Below are positions 1-8,611 of a stretch of DNA of 64,000 nt, one piece after another. This DNA is from a bacterium. Its GTDB lineage: Bacteria > Vulcanimicrobiota > JABDET01. The notes beneath the pieces were generated by a model. That model was not told the origin of the DNA and did no database searches. It worked only from the letters and a program-made list of their open reading frames with translations. Position numbers and translations under genes: made by a program. The DNA lies in the NCBI GenBank assembly GCA_021817145.1, contig JAKAVV010000009.1, forward strand, positions 1 through 64,000. The letters are read 5' to 3'. Each line of letters starts with the position of its first letter. Positions within the stretch are counted from its first letter, which is position 1.

Positions 1-545
1 ATAAGTCCTTCATCATCATTGACTCCTGAAACTGTGGTTGGGGTTCGAATCACTTCAATATTCTTAATATCTTGAAAATCAACAGGCAGCTGATCTGAGA
101 TATTGATTCCCGCGAGATTTGCCCACATAGGAATTCCATCTACCACAAAAAGGGTTCTTTCTTGATTGAAAATTCCATCAGTGATCCCCCGAATATTGAT
201 AAAACTTAATCCGTCATTAAAAGGAACAACATCAACTCCTGGGATTCTCTGCAGAAGCTGGCCAAAATTTAAAGGCTGATAAGTTTGAATATCTTTTGAA
301 CTGATCACTGAAACAGAATAAGGAGCAAGAGACTGTTTTACCGGGATTTTGGAGCCGGCTGTAACAGTGGGCTGCTCCTGGAAAATTTCGAACATCTGCT
401 GGAGAGCTTTTGAAGCTTTTTTTTTGCGGCTCCCCTTTTTACTGGCGAGAGCAGGCATGATCCCGCTGCAAACGAAAAAGAAAAGAGCAAGGAGAAAAAT
501 GCTCCCCTGCTTGATCTGAGAAAAATGGATAACGATTTTTTTCAC
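1..545 (-). CDS. TonB-dependent outer-membrane receptor, N-terminal part (runs off window start)
   Basis: The first 181 codons of a TonB-dependent receptor are visible; the barrel lies outside the window. It starts at a GTG at 543-545, preceded by a strong AGGAGGGG ribosome site. Residues 1 to about 33 form a signal peptide (KK, hydrophobic core, ending MPALA). Residues about 65-160 match the plug domain: a SVSVISSKDIQTY stretch, then LLQRIPGVDV, then INIRGI, then FVVDGIP, then the VIRTP element that normally precedes the barrel. Receptors of this family take up siderophores, cobalamin, metals or glycans across the outer membrane using TonB-ExbBD energy. The substrate cannot be told from this part. 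No neighbour on the same strand is visible. Confidence 0.9.
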   Translation of the reverse strand, partial: MKKIVIHFSQIKQGSIFLLALFFFVCSGIMPALASKKGSRKKKASKALQQMFEIFQEQPTVTAGSKIPVKQSLAPYSVSVISSKDIQTYQPLNFGQLLQRIPGVDVVPFNDGLSFINIRGITDGIFNQERTLFVVDGIPMWANLAGINISDQLPVDFQDIKNIEVIRTPTTVSGVNDDEGL

Positions 546-887
546 TTCATCCCCTCCTGCTGCGACACACAAAGCTGAAGCTCTTGATTAAGCTTCTTAA
601 GGGTATTAAGTTTCTTAAGGGTATTCAGTTGACCTGTGGGAAAATGACTTATTTTTATATTAGATTATTTTGCAAATTAGGTAAGAGTTTTGCTTATGAA
701 ATAGATCATTTATTAGCGGCAGCTGCAGGGAGAAAATTATTCTAGAGGTTGATTTTAAGCTTCAATTTTCAATTCTTGTGAATTATTTAACACAGATGGA
801 ATAATATCTTTTCAAATAAAGGTTGACAGGGAAAGCGATTTTTAATCAGAAGGAATATTATCTGATTATCGGGAACAGCATTTCGAT
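546..887. promoter_or_regulatory. Divergent intergenic region with an 18-bp tandem repeat
   Basis: This 340-bp AT-rich gap separates the divergent receptor gene and LuxR-type regulator. It contains two copies of TTCTTAAGGGTATT at 594-607 and 612-625, an 18-bp period, which could be a tandem operator for the receptor gene. A TTGACA lies at 823-828 but I see no good -10 at 16-18 bp from it. No gene is seen here. Confidence 0.35.
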
Positions 888-1571
888 TTGGTAACAGAAA
901 AGAAACCGCTAAAAATCTGTCATGTTTTAATTTGCCATCCTGTTCCTTTAGTTAGGGAAGGGCTTAAAAAGGTATTGTCAGATCTATCATCCTTGAAAAA
1001 GACCCGTTTTATTCCAGAGGGAGAGCTTGATCCTAATGAGGAAGCGCTTTGTAAAGCGCTTTATAAAAAGGGAGATATGGTGATCCTTGGTTATGAATCT
1101 ATCGTAGAATCTACAATTGAAAATATCCGAAAATTGAGACAGGATTTTCCTGAACTTATGATTTTAATTTTAACGATGAACATGGAAATCCGATTTCTTC
1201 TTCGTATTTTTAAGGCAGGAGTGAATGGACTGCTCTCTAATCGAGCCAAAGCCGCTGAAATTGCTCAGGCGATTGAAACCGTATGCCTGGGGAAAAATTA
1301 TGTTCCACCTGCTGTTATTGACAGTTTATTGGTAGATTCTCAAGGGTTGGATGATTCTCAAACAAAAGGGATTTCTTCTTTGACCGACCGCGAAAAAGAG
1401 GTGTTTCAATTGATTGCTGATGGATTGTCTCAAAAAGAGATTGCAAAAAGACTTTTTATCTCCTGGAAAACAGTGATGACCCATCGCTACCGAATTATGA
1501 AAAAATTGAAATTAAAGAACTGCGTTGAATTAACGAAACTCGCTATCCGCACCGGCATGATCAATCTTTAA
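888..1571 (+). CDS. LuxR/NarL-type DNA-binding regulator with a degenerate receiver domain
   Basis: A 227-residue protein built like NarL/FixJ response regulators. Residues 1 to about 135 have receiver-like architecture, ending in a LLSNRAKAAEIAQAIETV helix region typical of the alpha-5 face. Residues about 155-220 form a LuxR-type helix-turn-helix (LTDREKEVFQLIADGLSQKE, then SWKTVMTHRYRIMKKL). The position of the phospho-acceptor aspartate reads MVILGYES, with Gly where Asp is expected, so this is probably a pseudo-receiver controlled by something other than phosphorylation. The only in-frame start is a TTG at 888, without a clear ribosome site. It is divergent from the TonB receptor and precedes a desaturase. 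Targets are unknown. Confidence 0.8.
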   Translation: MVTEKKPLKICHVLICHPVPLVREGLKKVLSDLSSLKKTRFIPEGELDPNEEALCKALYKKGDMVILGYESIVESTIENIRKLRQDFPELMILILTMNMEIRFLLRIFKAGVNGLLSNRAKAAEIAQAIETVCLGKNYVPPAVIDSLLVDSQGLDDSQTKGISSLTDREKEVFQLIADGLSQKEIAKRLFISWKTVMTHRYRIMKKLKLKNCVELTKLAIRTGMINL

Positions 1572-1635
1572 AAAATTAAAGGGGTTTTTGCTCAGATGAT
1601 AAACTCTCTTTGGTAAAGGCAGAAAGGAAGTTGAT

Positions 1636-2538
1636 ATGACACAAAGAGATCGGAAACCCATAACAAAAAGCAAAAAGGAGTTTAATTACCCCAATTTCAT
1701 AGGGATTGGATTGGCTCATATCCTGGCATTCTGCGGAATCTGGTATATGTTTGTTTATGGAGTTTCTGTAACGAACTGGATTCTTTTTGCTGTTTTTTCT
1801 CTTTTAACAGGATTTGGGATTACGGTAGGATACCATCGAATGCTGACTCATCGGGGATTTCAATGCAGCAAACCTCTTCGCTGGGCATTTGCGATTATGG
1901 GAGGTATGGCTGGTGAAGGGTATGAATATGAATGGGTTGCCAATCATCGGGTTCATCACTTTTTCTCGGATCAAGAACAGGATCCCCATTCTCCTTTAGC
2001 TTATCCAGGGGCAAAAGGGTTTTTATGGGCGCATATTGGCTGGCTGTTCTTCAAATATGAGCGCCCTTCCCTTTATAAAACCTTTCAGGATCTGGATAAG
2101 GATCCAGTGACTCAATGGCAGCGCTCTTTTTATCTCCCCATTGTCCTTTTAGGTTTTCTGATCCCTTTTTTGATTACTGGATTATCCGGAATTTTAATCG
2201 CCGGGTTTGTGCGTCTTGTGTTTGTATGGCATACGACCTGGTCTGTAAACTCGATCTGCCATTTGTTTGGGTCAAGGGCTAAAGACTCAGAAGGGAATCT
2301 TTATACACGAGATGACAGCAGGAATAATCTTCTGGTCGCGATTTTTGCCCTTGGAGAAGGGTACCATGCCAATCATCATTTAAGACCTGCCTGGGCATAC
2401 CATGGATGGGAATGGTATCATCTGGATATGAGCAAATGGTTGATCCGGTGTTTTGAAATGGCGGGGTTGGTATGGAATGTAAAAAAGCCTGTTAGAGCAG
2501 GCGCTTTTCAGGAAAAAGAAATGGAAAAAATTGCATAA
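1636..2538 (+). CDS. Acyl-CoA/acyl-lipid delta-9 type fatty-acid desaturase
   Basis: A 300-residue integral-membrane di-iron desaturase of the stearoyl-CoA desaturase family. It inserts a double bond into a saturated fatty acyl chain using O2 and reducing equivalents. All three histidine boxes are present: HRMLTH at 67-72, HRVHH at 104-108 and HANHH at 244-248. Hydrophobic segments around 24-60 and 165-200 fit the usual two membrane hairpins. Start ATG follows GAAAGGAAG at about 1622-1630. The substrate form (CoA, ACP or lipid) cannot be read from sequence. Its presence implies at least occasional exposure to oxygen and adjustment of membrane fluidity. The gene 28 bp downstream is probably co-transcribed. 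Confidence 0.93.
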   Translation: MTQRDRKPITKSKKEFNYPNFIGIGLAHILAFCGIWYMFVYGVSVTNWILFAVFSLLTGFGITVGYHRMLTHRGFQCSKPLRWAFAIMGGMAGEGYEYEWVANHRVHHFFSDQEQDPHSPLAYPGAKGFLWAHIGWLFFKYERPSLYKTFQDLDKDPVTQWQRSFYLPIVLLGFLIPFLITGLSGILIAGFVRLVFVWHTTWSVNSICHLFGSRAKDSEGNLYTRDDSRNNLLVAIFALGEGYHANHHLRPAWAYHGWEWYHLDMSKWLIRCFEMAGLVWNVKKPVRAGAFQEKEMEKIA

Positions 2539-2566
2539 AAATTACATATATATAAGGAGGATTAAA

Positions 2567-3076
2567 ATGAAAAAAGTTTTGAATGTTTTGATTTTGCTTC
2601 TGTTTTTATCCCCTGCTGCTGGTTTTGCTCAAGCAGCCCAGAGCCCTGGCATGAATTCCAATGGGAAGAAACCTGAAATGCCGATGGGCGCAGGTATGAT
2701 GACAATGATGAAGACCATGCAGAAAGAGCATGAAAAACTCTTTAGAATAACAAACAAGGAACTGCATTCTGTGGCTTTTGTTTTCAAAAAAATGGCCGCT
2801 GTGGAAAATCAGCTTGTCAGCGAACTGGATAAAGAAATGGCAAGTCCAAAATCTTCCCCTGCCCTTTTAAAAGATCTGATGCATAAACTTTTTGCTGTCC
2901 AGATGTTCATGAAAAAACAGATTGGGCTGCAGGATAAGATTTTAGCTCCTATGATGATGGCTCACCAGAAAATGATGCATGCACCGATGATGATGCGAAA
3001 ATGGATGGGTCATCATGCTAAATGGAATCATTTTAATTGTTCAAAGCTCCCTCTTAACTTATCAGGGAAAAGATAA
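2567..3076 (+). CDS. Secreted methionine/histidine-rich protein of unknown function
   Basis: A 169-residue protein starting at ATG 2567, 6 bp after a strong AAGGAGG; a TTG start upstream at 2531 is less likely. Residues 1 to about 23 are a signal peptide ending in GFAQA. The mature protein has two Met-rich stretches: MPMGAGMMTMMKTMQ near the front, and MMMAHQKMMHAPMMMRKWMG near the end followed by HH and NHF. The helical middle has charged residues (KKMAAVENQLVSELDKEMA). Met/His clusters of this kind are found in periplasmic copper/silver-handling proteins, so metal binding is a reasonable inference. I recognise no named family, and no Spy/CpxP LTxxQ motif is present. Confidence 0.75.
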   Translation: MKKVLNVLILLLFLSPAAGFAQAAQSPGMNSNGKKPEMPMGAGMMTMMKTMQKEHEKLFRITNKELHSVAFVFKKMAAVENQLVSELDKEMASPKSSPALLKDLMHKLFAVQMFMKKQIGLQDKILAPMMMAHQKMMHAPMMMRKWMGHHAKWNHFNCSKLPLNLSGKR

Positions 3077-3083
3077 CTGATCT

Positions 3084-4109
3084 TTAAACTTTAGTTTTGT
3101 AGTAGGTGGAGAAAAACTCCTGATACGATTCCTGTTTTTGGATGATTTTTCCCCACCAGTTTTGATGGGTTTGATACCAGGCGATTGTTTGCTGAAGTGA
3201 TTCTTCAAAAGAATGTCTGGGGTTCCAGCCTAATTTTTTTACTTTTTTGCATGAAACAGAGTACCGCCTGTCATGCCCTTTCCTGTCTTCAACATAAGTG
3301 ATAAGGGTCTCAGGTTTCCCTAATGCGTTTAAGATTTTTTTTGTTAATACCAGGTTTGTGAGCTGATTCCCTGACCCAATATTGTAAATCTCTCCTATTT
3401 TACCCTCTAGCAAAACATGAAAAATCGCTTCGCAGTTATCTTCCACGTAAGTCCAGTCTCTGATTTGAAGCCCATCTCCATAAACAGGCAGGGGCTTGTT
3501 TTCAAGGGCGCGGGTTATAAAAAGCGGGATCATTTTCTCAGGATACTGATAAGGTCCGAAATTGTTGGTGCTGCGGGTTGTGATTACAGGAAGATTGAAG
3601 GTCACAGAATGGGAATATGCCATTTGATCTTGTCCTGCTTTGCTTGCTGAATAGGGGCTTGAAGGTTTTAATGGAAAGGTTTCATCAGCTTCTCCTTCTG
3701 GAATGCTCCCGTAAACTTCATCTGTGCTGATATTAATGAACCGTTTAATCTTATGCTTTAAAGCGGACTGGAGAAGGACGTATGTTCCATAAATATTGGT
3801 TGAAATAAAATCTTGAGCGGATAAAATCGATCGATCCACATGGCTTTCAGCCGCAAAATGCGCGACTGTATCTACTTTTTTCATGACAGAGTCCACGATT
3901 TCCGGATCTCGAATATCCCCTTTAACAAAAGTGAATCTCTTGCTGTCTTTAAGCTCTTCTAAATTTTCTTCATTCCCTGCATAAGTTAGGAGATCCAGAA
4001 CCAGAACTTCTATATCAGGGTCTGTTTTTAAAAGGTAACGGACAAAGTTGCATCCAATAAAACCAGCCCCTCCTGTAATTAGAACTTTCTTCGGTGTATA
4101 ATTGGACAT
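3084..4109 (-). CDS. rfbB: dTDP-glucose 4,6-dehydratase-type SDR
   Basis: A 341-residue extended SDR enzyme, last gene of the polysaccharide operon. It has the NAD-binding GGAGFIGCNF motif near residue 13, the STDEVYG active-site segment typical of dTDP-glucose 4,6-dehydratase, and the YSASK catalytic Tyr-Lys pair, plus the NNFGPYQYPEK and IRDWTYVEDNC segments of this enzyme. The expected reaction makes dTDP-4-keto-6-deoxyglucose for rhamnose or amino-deoxysugars. I chose ATG 4109 because a GAGGG ribosome site sits just upstream, overlapping the previous stop; an ATG 13 codons further up would overlap the neighbour. A related UDP-sugar dehydratase cannot be excluded. Confidence 0.9.
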   Translation of the reverse strand: MSNYTPKKVLITGGAGFIGCNFVRYLLKTDPDIEVLVLDLLTYAGNEENLEELKDSKRFTFVKGDIRDPEIVDSVMKKVDTVAHFAAESHVDRSILSAQDFISTNIYGTYVLLQSALKHKIKRFINISTDEVYGSIPEGEADETFPLKPSSPYSASKAGQDQMAYSHSVTFNLPVITTRSTNNFGPYQYPEKMIPLFITRALENKPLPVYGDGLQIRDWTYVEDNCEAIFHVLLEGKIGEIYNIGSGNQLTNLVLTKKILNALGKPETLITYVEDRKGHDRRYSVSCKKVKKLGWNPRHSFEESLQQTIAWYQTHQNWWGKIIQKQESYQEFFSTYYKTKV

Positions 4110-4119
4110 AAGACCCTCG

Positions 4120-5121
4120 CTACCAGTAATGTTCTTTATATTTTTCATAAAAGGTTACAGTTCTGGCAATTCCGTCTTCAAGAGTAATTTCTGGCTGCCA
4201 TCCTGCTGCTTTAGAAAATTTAGAGAAATCAGCCACATAAGAACCCACTTCGATTTTTTTTCTCTCTTCTGGCCAGGGGATTTTTTTTAGTTCCCCTTTC
4301 CCTACAATTTTTACAATTGTTTCTGCCATTTGATAAAAAGGGACAGGATGCCCGCTGCCTAAATTAAAGGCTTCTCCCACTGTCGCTGGAACAGCTCCTG
4401 CTAAAAGGAAAGCTTCTGTCACATCATCCACATAATTGTAATCTCTGAGCTGGTTTCCATCCCCATAGATTGGGATTGGTTTTCCTTCCACTGCCAGGCG
4501 GATAAACCAGTTTAAAATTCCGTAATTTGCTTGTTTCATTTGATGTCTTGGTCCATAAGTATTATTGATTCTTAAGCTGACACAGGATAAACCATGCACA
4601 TCTCGATAAACCCACAGGTATCCTTCCCCTGCTTGTTTATTGACTCCATAAATGTCAACAGGCTGCATAGAATCTTGTTCACTCACAGGGGATCTTAAAA
4701 TCTTTCCATACTGTGCTCTTGTTCCCGCGTAAATGATCTTTGCTTTTGGGTTGAATTTTCGGACAGCTTCTAAAAGAATCAGAGTTCCTCTGCAGTTAAT
4801 GTCCAGGTCTAAAAATGGATCTTTTAAAGAATCAATATGGCTGGTTTGACCGGCAATGTGAAAAATGATTTCATGTTCTCGAACCAGGCTTTCCATCAGT
4901 TTTTCATTTCGAATATCCTCAAGAATAACCCCTACTCGATCCTCGATTTCTGAAACATTAAAGCGGTTCCCTCCGTATTCAGGGAAAAGAGGATCCAGAA
5001 GTGTGACACAGCTTCCTGTGTTTGTGAGGGCATGCGCCAGATTGCTGCCTAAAAACCCAAGTCCTCCTGTAATGAGGATTTTTTTCTTCTGGTAATAAGC
5101 TTGAATCTCTTTTTTGGTCAC
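4120..5121 (-). CDS. NAD-dependent epimerase/dehydratase (UDP-glucose 4-epimerase-like SDR)
   Basis: A 333-residue extended SDR. The Rossmann motif GGLGFLGSN lies near residue 19 and the catalytic pair is in IYGVNK. The usual active-site Ser/Thr is Thr (YAGTRAQYGK). NNTYGPRHQ and RDYNYVDDV segments are as in sugar-nucleotide epimerases. It probably interconverts or oxidises a nucleotide sugar for the surface polysaccharide made by this operon; exact substrate unknown. Its stop is 10 bp before the rfbB start, giving close coupling. The 111-bp gap upstream contains a hairpin. Paralogous to, but clearly different from, the neighbouring dehydratase. Confidence 0.85.
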   Translation of the reverse strand: MTKKEIQAYYQKKKILITGGLGFLGSNLAHALTNTGSCVTLLDPLFPEYGGNRFNVSEIEDRVGVILEDIRNEKLMESLVREHEIIFHIAGQTSHIDSLKDPFLDLDINCRGTLILLEAVRKFNPKAKIIYAGTRAQYGKILRSPVSEQDSMQPVDIYGVNKQAGEGYLWVYRDVHGLSCVSLRINNTYGPRHQMKQANYGILNWFIRLAVEGKPIPIYGDGNQLRDYNYVDDVTEAFLLAGAVPATVGEAFNLGSGHPVPFYQMAETIVKIVGKGELKKIPWPEERKKIEVGSYVADFSKFSKAAGWQPEITLEDGIARTVTFYEKYKEHYW

Positions 5122-5157
5122 AATTATTGGACTAAATTCGCTTTCACCACAAGACTC

Positions 5158-5179
5158 CCTCTTGCCATGTCACAAGAGG
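5158..5179. other. 7-bp hairpin in the polysaccharide operon gap
   Basis: CCTCTTG at 5158-5164 pairs with CAAGAGG at 5173-5179 around an 8-nt loop. It lies in the 111-bp gap between the GT2 gene and the epimerase gene. No T-run follows on the minus strand, so it may be an mRNA processing or attenuation structure rather than a full terminator. Confidence 0.3.
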
Positions 5180-5232
5180 CCCCATTTTAGCGCGGGGAAG
5201 CCCTCCGTTTTACTCCATTGGAAGAGCTCTTT

Positions 5233-6498
5233 TTACTGCGTGGAAAGGATAGATGCGATAAAAAACTTTTCTTTTGGAGGAATCGCCTCAGGTTTAAGCT
5301 GAGGGGAAAATTTAAATAGGACTTGCAGAATCATCCTGGAAAATATAACGAGAAAGTTTTTTTTGAATCCGCTGGTTTGAGAAATGGTGAGTGAAATAAA
5401 AGGGATATATTGGATTTTTCTTTCTTTGAAGCCAAGATATTTCCTTAGATCCGAAGTGATTTTGAAAAACCCATACTCTTGGGCAAAGGGGAGAGCCAGA
5501 GAAATTTTTAATCCAAAGATTTTTATTACGATTTTTAGATCGGGCAGAGGGGATGCCCCCCAGACTACTGGAACGATTTTGCGCCCTGTTTTTCCCAGAA
5601 TATTTAAACTGTTTTTATAAAGGTTTGGCTGGTAAAGATAAACTCCTGTCACATCAAGCCAGATGGTTTCTGAAAGAGGAGCCTGGTCAAAGGCAGCGGT
5701 ATCTATGATTTCTATCTTCCCCATGAGATAAGGCTGCCATTTGGATAAAAAGCGGCGCAAATTTTCCTGCTCAAAATTATTAGGTTTTGGGGTTGTGGAT
5801 TCAAAATGGGTGATCACGCTGGAAGGACAGATGACTGTTTTAAGCCCTTTTTCTCTAAGTCTAAAACAGAAATCCACGTCTTCAAACCCATTTTTGAAAT
5901 TTTCATCAAAGCCCTGTATTTCAAGAAAATGCTTTTTTGAAACCAGAAGGCAGGCTGCAATTAAAGCAGGAACTACCTGGTTATCTTTTTTTAGAAGGGT
6001 TTCAGGTGTCTTTTCTCTTCCCAAAAGATGCGGCAGAGACAGAGGCCCAAAAGTTTCTCCATTAATCTCGCAGGTCTGACCGTGGAAAAGACCAACACCG
6101 CAGTGTTGAACAGATCCATTCGGGTAAAGAAGCAAACTGCCAACTCCTCCAATGGTTGGGTCGCTTCGAGCGGTTTTTAAGAGCTGTTCCAGCCAGCCCT
6201 GTTTTGTCAGTGTGTCATTATTGAGAAAAACCAGATACTCTCCTGATGCGGAATTTCCCCCTTGATTGCAAGCCTTTGCAAATCCAAGGTTCTCTTCATT
6301 TCGGATGATTTTTAGAGGATTGATTTTTGAGGAGAATTTTTTTAGTTCTGTTTTTGTTTCATCGCTGGAACCATTGTCCACAACAATAATTTCAACTTTT
6401 TCAAGAGGAGTGGTTTCAATCAGCGCGTTCAGGCAGTTTCGTGTGTATTCCCACTTGTTCCATGCAGGAATAATGATGCTGGCTTCAACTCCAGTCAT
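5233..6498 (-). CDS. Glycosyltransferase family 2 protein with an extra C-terminal domain
   Basis: A 421-residue protein. Residues 1 to about 245 form a GT-A family 2 domain like rhamnosyltransferases: SIIIPAWNKWEYTRNCL near the N-terminus, IIVVDNGSSD, then ENLGFAKACNQG, VFLNNDTL (DxD-equivalent), and GFEDVDFCFRLREKG. Residues about 275-420 are an additional segment I do not recognise (IWLDVTGVYLYQPN, then PVVWGASPLPDLK). It resembles the start of a second glycosyltransferase N-terminal domain and ends abruptly, so it may be a truncated bidomain enzyme. It overlaps the aminotransferase gene by ATGA at 6495-6498. It probably adds a sugar during O-antigen or exopolysaccharide assembly. Confidence 0.87.
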   Translation of the reverse strand: MTGVEASIIIPAWNKWEYTRNCLNALIETTPLEKVEIIVVDNGSSDETKTELKKFSSKINPLKIIRNEENLGFAKACNQGGNSASGEYLVFLNNDTLTKQGWLEQLLKTARSDPTIGGVGSLLLYPNGSVQHCGVGLFHGQTCEINGETFGPLSLPHLLGREKTPETLLKKDNQVVPALIAACLLVSKKHFLEIQGFDENFKNGFEDVDFCFRLREKGLKTVICPSSVITHFESTTPKPNNFEQENLRRFLSKWQPYLMGKIEIIDTAAFDQAPLSETIWLDVTGVYLYQPNLYKNSLNILGKTGRKIVPVVWGASPLPDLKIVIKIFGLKISLALPFAQEYGFFKITSDLRKYLGFKERKIQYIPFISLTISQTSGFKKNFLVIFSRMILQVLFKFSPQLKPEAIPPKEKFFIASILSTQ

Positions 6499-7700
6499 AA
6501 CGTGGGACGAGGATAGGGATGGCTGGAGATCAGCCTGGTATTTTTCGACGTTCTTTTAAAGAATGCCCTGACAGATTCGACGACTCTTTCTGCCTCTTCT
6601 TTCCGCAGGGTTGGGAAAAGCGGCAGAGAGAGCAGCCTGCTTCCCGCGTTTTCAGCAGTCGGATAAGACTTGTTTTTAAAAATTTTGGCATAATAAGGGT
6701 GTTGATGCACAGGTTTAAAATGCACACCAACTCCGATCCCTTCTTCCTGCAGATAGGTTAAAAGCTTATCTCGATCCTGAGGGTTTTTAACCATAATGGG
6801 ATAAAGATGATAAGCTTGAACCTTATCCTCAGGATTGTCTCTCCCCGCCTTTACAATGCTTGTTACTTCTTCAAGGTCATTCAGCAAATCATTGTAGATC
6901 TTTACAATTTCTTTCCTCATGCAGCGCCATTGTTCAATTTTTTTTAACTGTCTTATTCCAAGAGATGCCTGGATATCTGTCATATTAAACTTAAAGCCTG
7001 GCAGAACACATTCATAATGTTTGTACTCTCCTGTTTTATATCGTTTCCACGCATCTTTATCTAGCCCATGAAGTCTTAAAATTTTCACTTTTTCAGCTAT
7101 TTTCTGATGATTTGTGGTGATCATTCCTCCTTCTCCTGTTGAGATATTCTTAGAAGCGTAAAAACTAAAAACAGCTGCATCCCCAATTGTTCCAATCTTT
7201 TGATTTTGGTAAATGGTTTCAATGGCATGTGCAGCGTCTTCAATCACATAAAGATGATATTTTTCCGCGATTGACATGATTTTTTTCATGTCTGCCGGAC
7301 AGCCGTAAAGATGGACAGGAATAATGGCTTTTGTTCTTTTCGTGATTTTTTCTTCTATTTTTTCAGGGTCAAGATTCAGGGCTGCAGGATCAATATCGCT
7401 CAGCACAGGGGAGGCTCCTGTATGAACAATGGCATTGACTGTAGAGCAGAAAGTTAAAGAGGTTGTGATCACTTCGTCTCCTCTTCCAATTCCTAATGCC
7501 ATAAGAGACAGCTGCAGACCTGCTGTGCAGGAATTTAATGAAATCGCGTATTTTGATCCAATATAACTACGGAACTCTTCTTCGAATTTTTCGCATTTTG
7601 GACCCTGGCCAATCCATCCGCTTTTTAACGTCTCAACCACTTCATCAATTTCTTCTTGTTCTATGGTTGGTTTGAAAAATGGAATCTCGGGTTTTTTCAT
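6495..7700 (-). CDS. DegT/DnrJ/EryC1/StrS-family sugar aminotransferase
   Basis: A 401-residue PLP-dependent aminotransferase of the nucleotide-sugar type. Characteristic pieces are SGWIGQGPKCEKFEEEF near residue 29, the ALSLNSCTAGL-like cofactor pocket, VIEDAAHAIE (Asp contacting the PLP nitrogen) and SFYASKNISTGEGGM with the Schiff-base lysine. It converts a keto-sugar nucleotide, such as the product of the 4,6-dehydratase in this operon, into an amino-sugar. Start ATG 7700 overlaps the upstream stop by 4 bp. The sugar made (perosamine-, viosamine- or bacillosamine-like) is not decidable. Confidence 0.9.
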   Translation of the reverse strand: MKKPEIPFFKPTIEQEEIDEVVETLKSGWIGQGPKCEKFEEEFRSYIGSKYAISLNSCTAGLQLSLMALGIGRGDEVITTSLTFCSTVNAIVHTGASPVLSDIDPAALNLDPEKIEEKITKRTKAIIPVHLYGCPADMKKIMSIAEKYHLYVIEDAAHAIETIYQNQKIGTIGDAAVFSFYASKNISTGEGGMITTNHQKIAEKVKILRLHGLDKDAWKRYKTGEYKHYECVLPGFKFNMTDIQASLGIRQLKKIEQWRCMRKEIVKIYNDLLNDLEEVTSIVKAGRDNPEDKVQAYHLYPIMVKNPQDRDKLLTYLQEEGIGVGVHFKPVHQHPYYAKIFKNKSYPTAENAGSRLLSLPLFPTLRKEEAERVVESVRAFFKRTSKNTRLISSHPYPRPTL

Positions 7701-8611
7701 TGTTTATATTGGTGATTATATAAGCCGCTTAAAAAATTGATTCGGTCTAATTTTTCGATTTCAGTGTTTACTTCCTCTAAAACAGGGGTGTTGATTTCAG
7801 TTCCAATTTTGGGGAATGCGCTGTAAACACGGGAAGCCCATAGAGAAAATGGGTGGGCGAAAGTGACAGGAGCAGAGGCGGAATGATAGTGTTTCATTGA
7901 GGTGTCAATAAAATGAACGGCTTTTTGCAGGGTTTCATCAGAGATTATTATCTCGCAGAATTCCGCGATAATTTTTATCATTTTAGGGGGATTTTCTAAA
8001 AGGGCGTCATATTTTATAAAAATCCGTTTTTTCCACTGTGTGTACTTTTCCCCTTCAAGATTATGGCGAAGCCATAAAAGACAGGCTTGTTCTGGTTTTA
8101 TTCCTTTTCCAGCCCCTTGTCCATAAGCCATGGAGGCATAAACTTCATAAGGATCGCGGATAATTTGGATGTACAGCGGATCATCCTCTATTTTTTCCAA
8201 AAGATGAGCCCAAAGAGGGAGGAGTCTGGTAATGGTTGGATCTTTTACTCCATAAATTGCCCTGCCCTGGAATTCGCTTTTCAACAGTTTTTCGATCTTT
8301 TCCTCATAAGCAGTTGCAGTGGAACTGGAACTCCATCCAAAGGGGAAGGGGAAAGGGTTTGGCCAGCCTGCTCCAAGATCCAGTAAAATTTGATCATTGA
8401 TCCTGACGATTTCTTTGTTTTCGAAAAAACCTTTTTTATTCATAGAGGATGGTTCTGCCAAGTTTTTTCCAAAATAAACACCGAGAGAAGACAAAATACC
8501 CCCTAACATAGAGGTTCCGCTTCTAGCCATCCCGATAATCAAAATGACTTTTCGTTTAGTCTTCTTATCTATTATATTTGAATCTTTTTTTAGGGTTTTA
8601 TTAAAAATCAT
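7697..8611 (-). CDS. Sulfotransferase-family protein
   Basis: About 304 residues. It contains the 5-prime phosphosulfate-binding loop of PAPS-dependent sulfotransferases (LIIGMARSGTSMLGGIL at about 26-42) and a 3-prime phosphate-binding segment (IQIIRDPYEVYASM). The predicted role is to move sulfate from PAPS to a carbohydrate or lipid at the cytoplasmic face. I use ATG 8611; an in-frame TTG at 8623 is equally possible and neither has a good ribosome site. Either start overlaps the upstream gene, so translation is probably coupled. A second sulfotransferase domain sits in the adjacent gene, supporting a sulfated surface glycan. Confidence 0.82.
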   Translation of the reverse strand: MIFNKTLKKDSNIIDKKTKRKVILIIGMARSGTSMLGGILSSLGVYFGKNLAEPSSMNKKGFFENKEIVRINDQILLDLGAGWPNPFPFPFGWSSSSTATAYEEKIEKLLKSEFQGRAIYGVKDPTITRLLPLWAHLLEKIEDDPLYIQIIRDPYEVYASMAYGQGAGKGIKPEQACLLWLRHNLEGEKYTQWKKRIFIKYDALLENPPKMIKIIAEFCEIIISDETLQKAVHFIDTSMKHYHSASAPVTFAHPFSLWASRVYSAFPKIGTEINTPVLEEVNTEIEKLDRINFLSGLYNHQYKQ

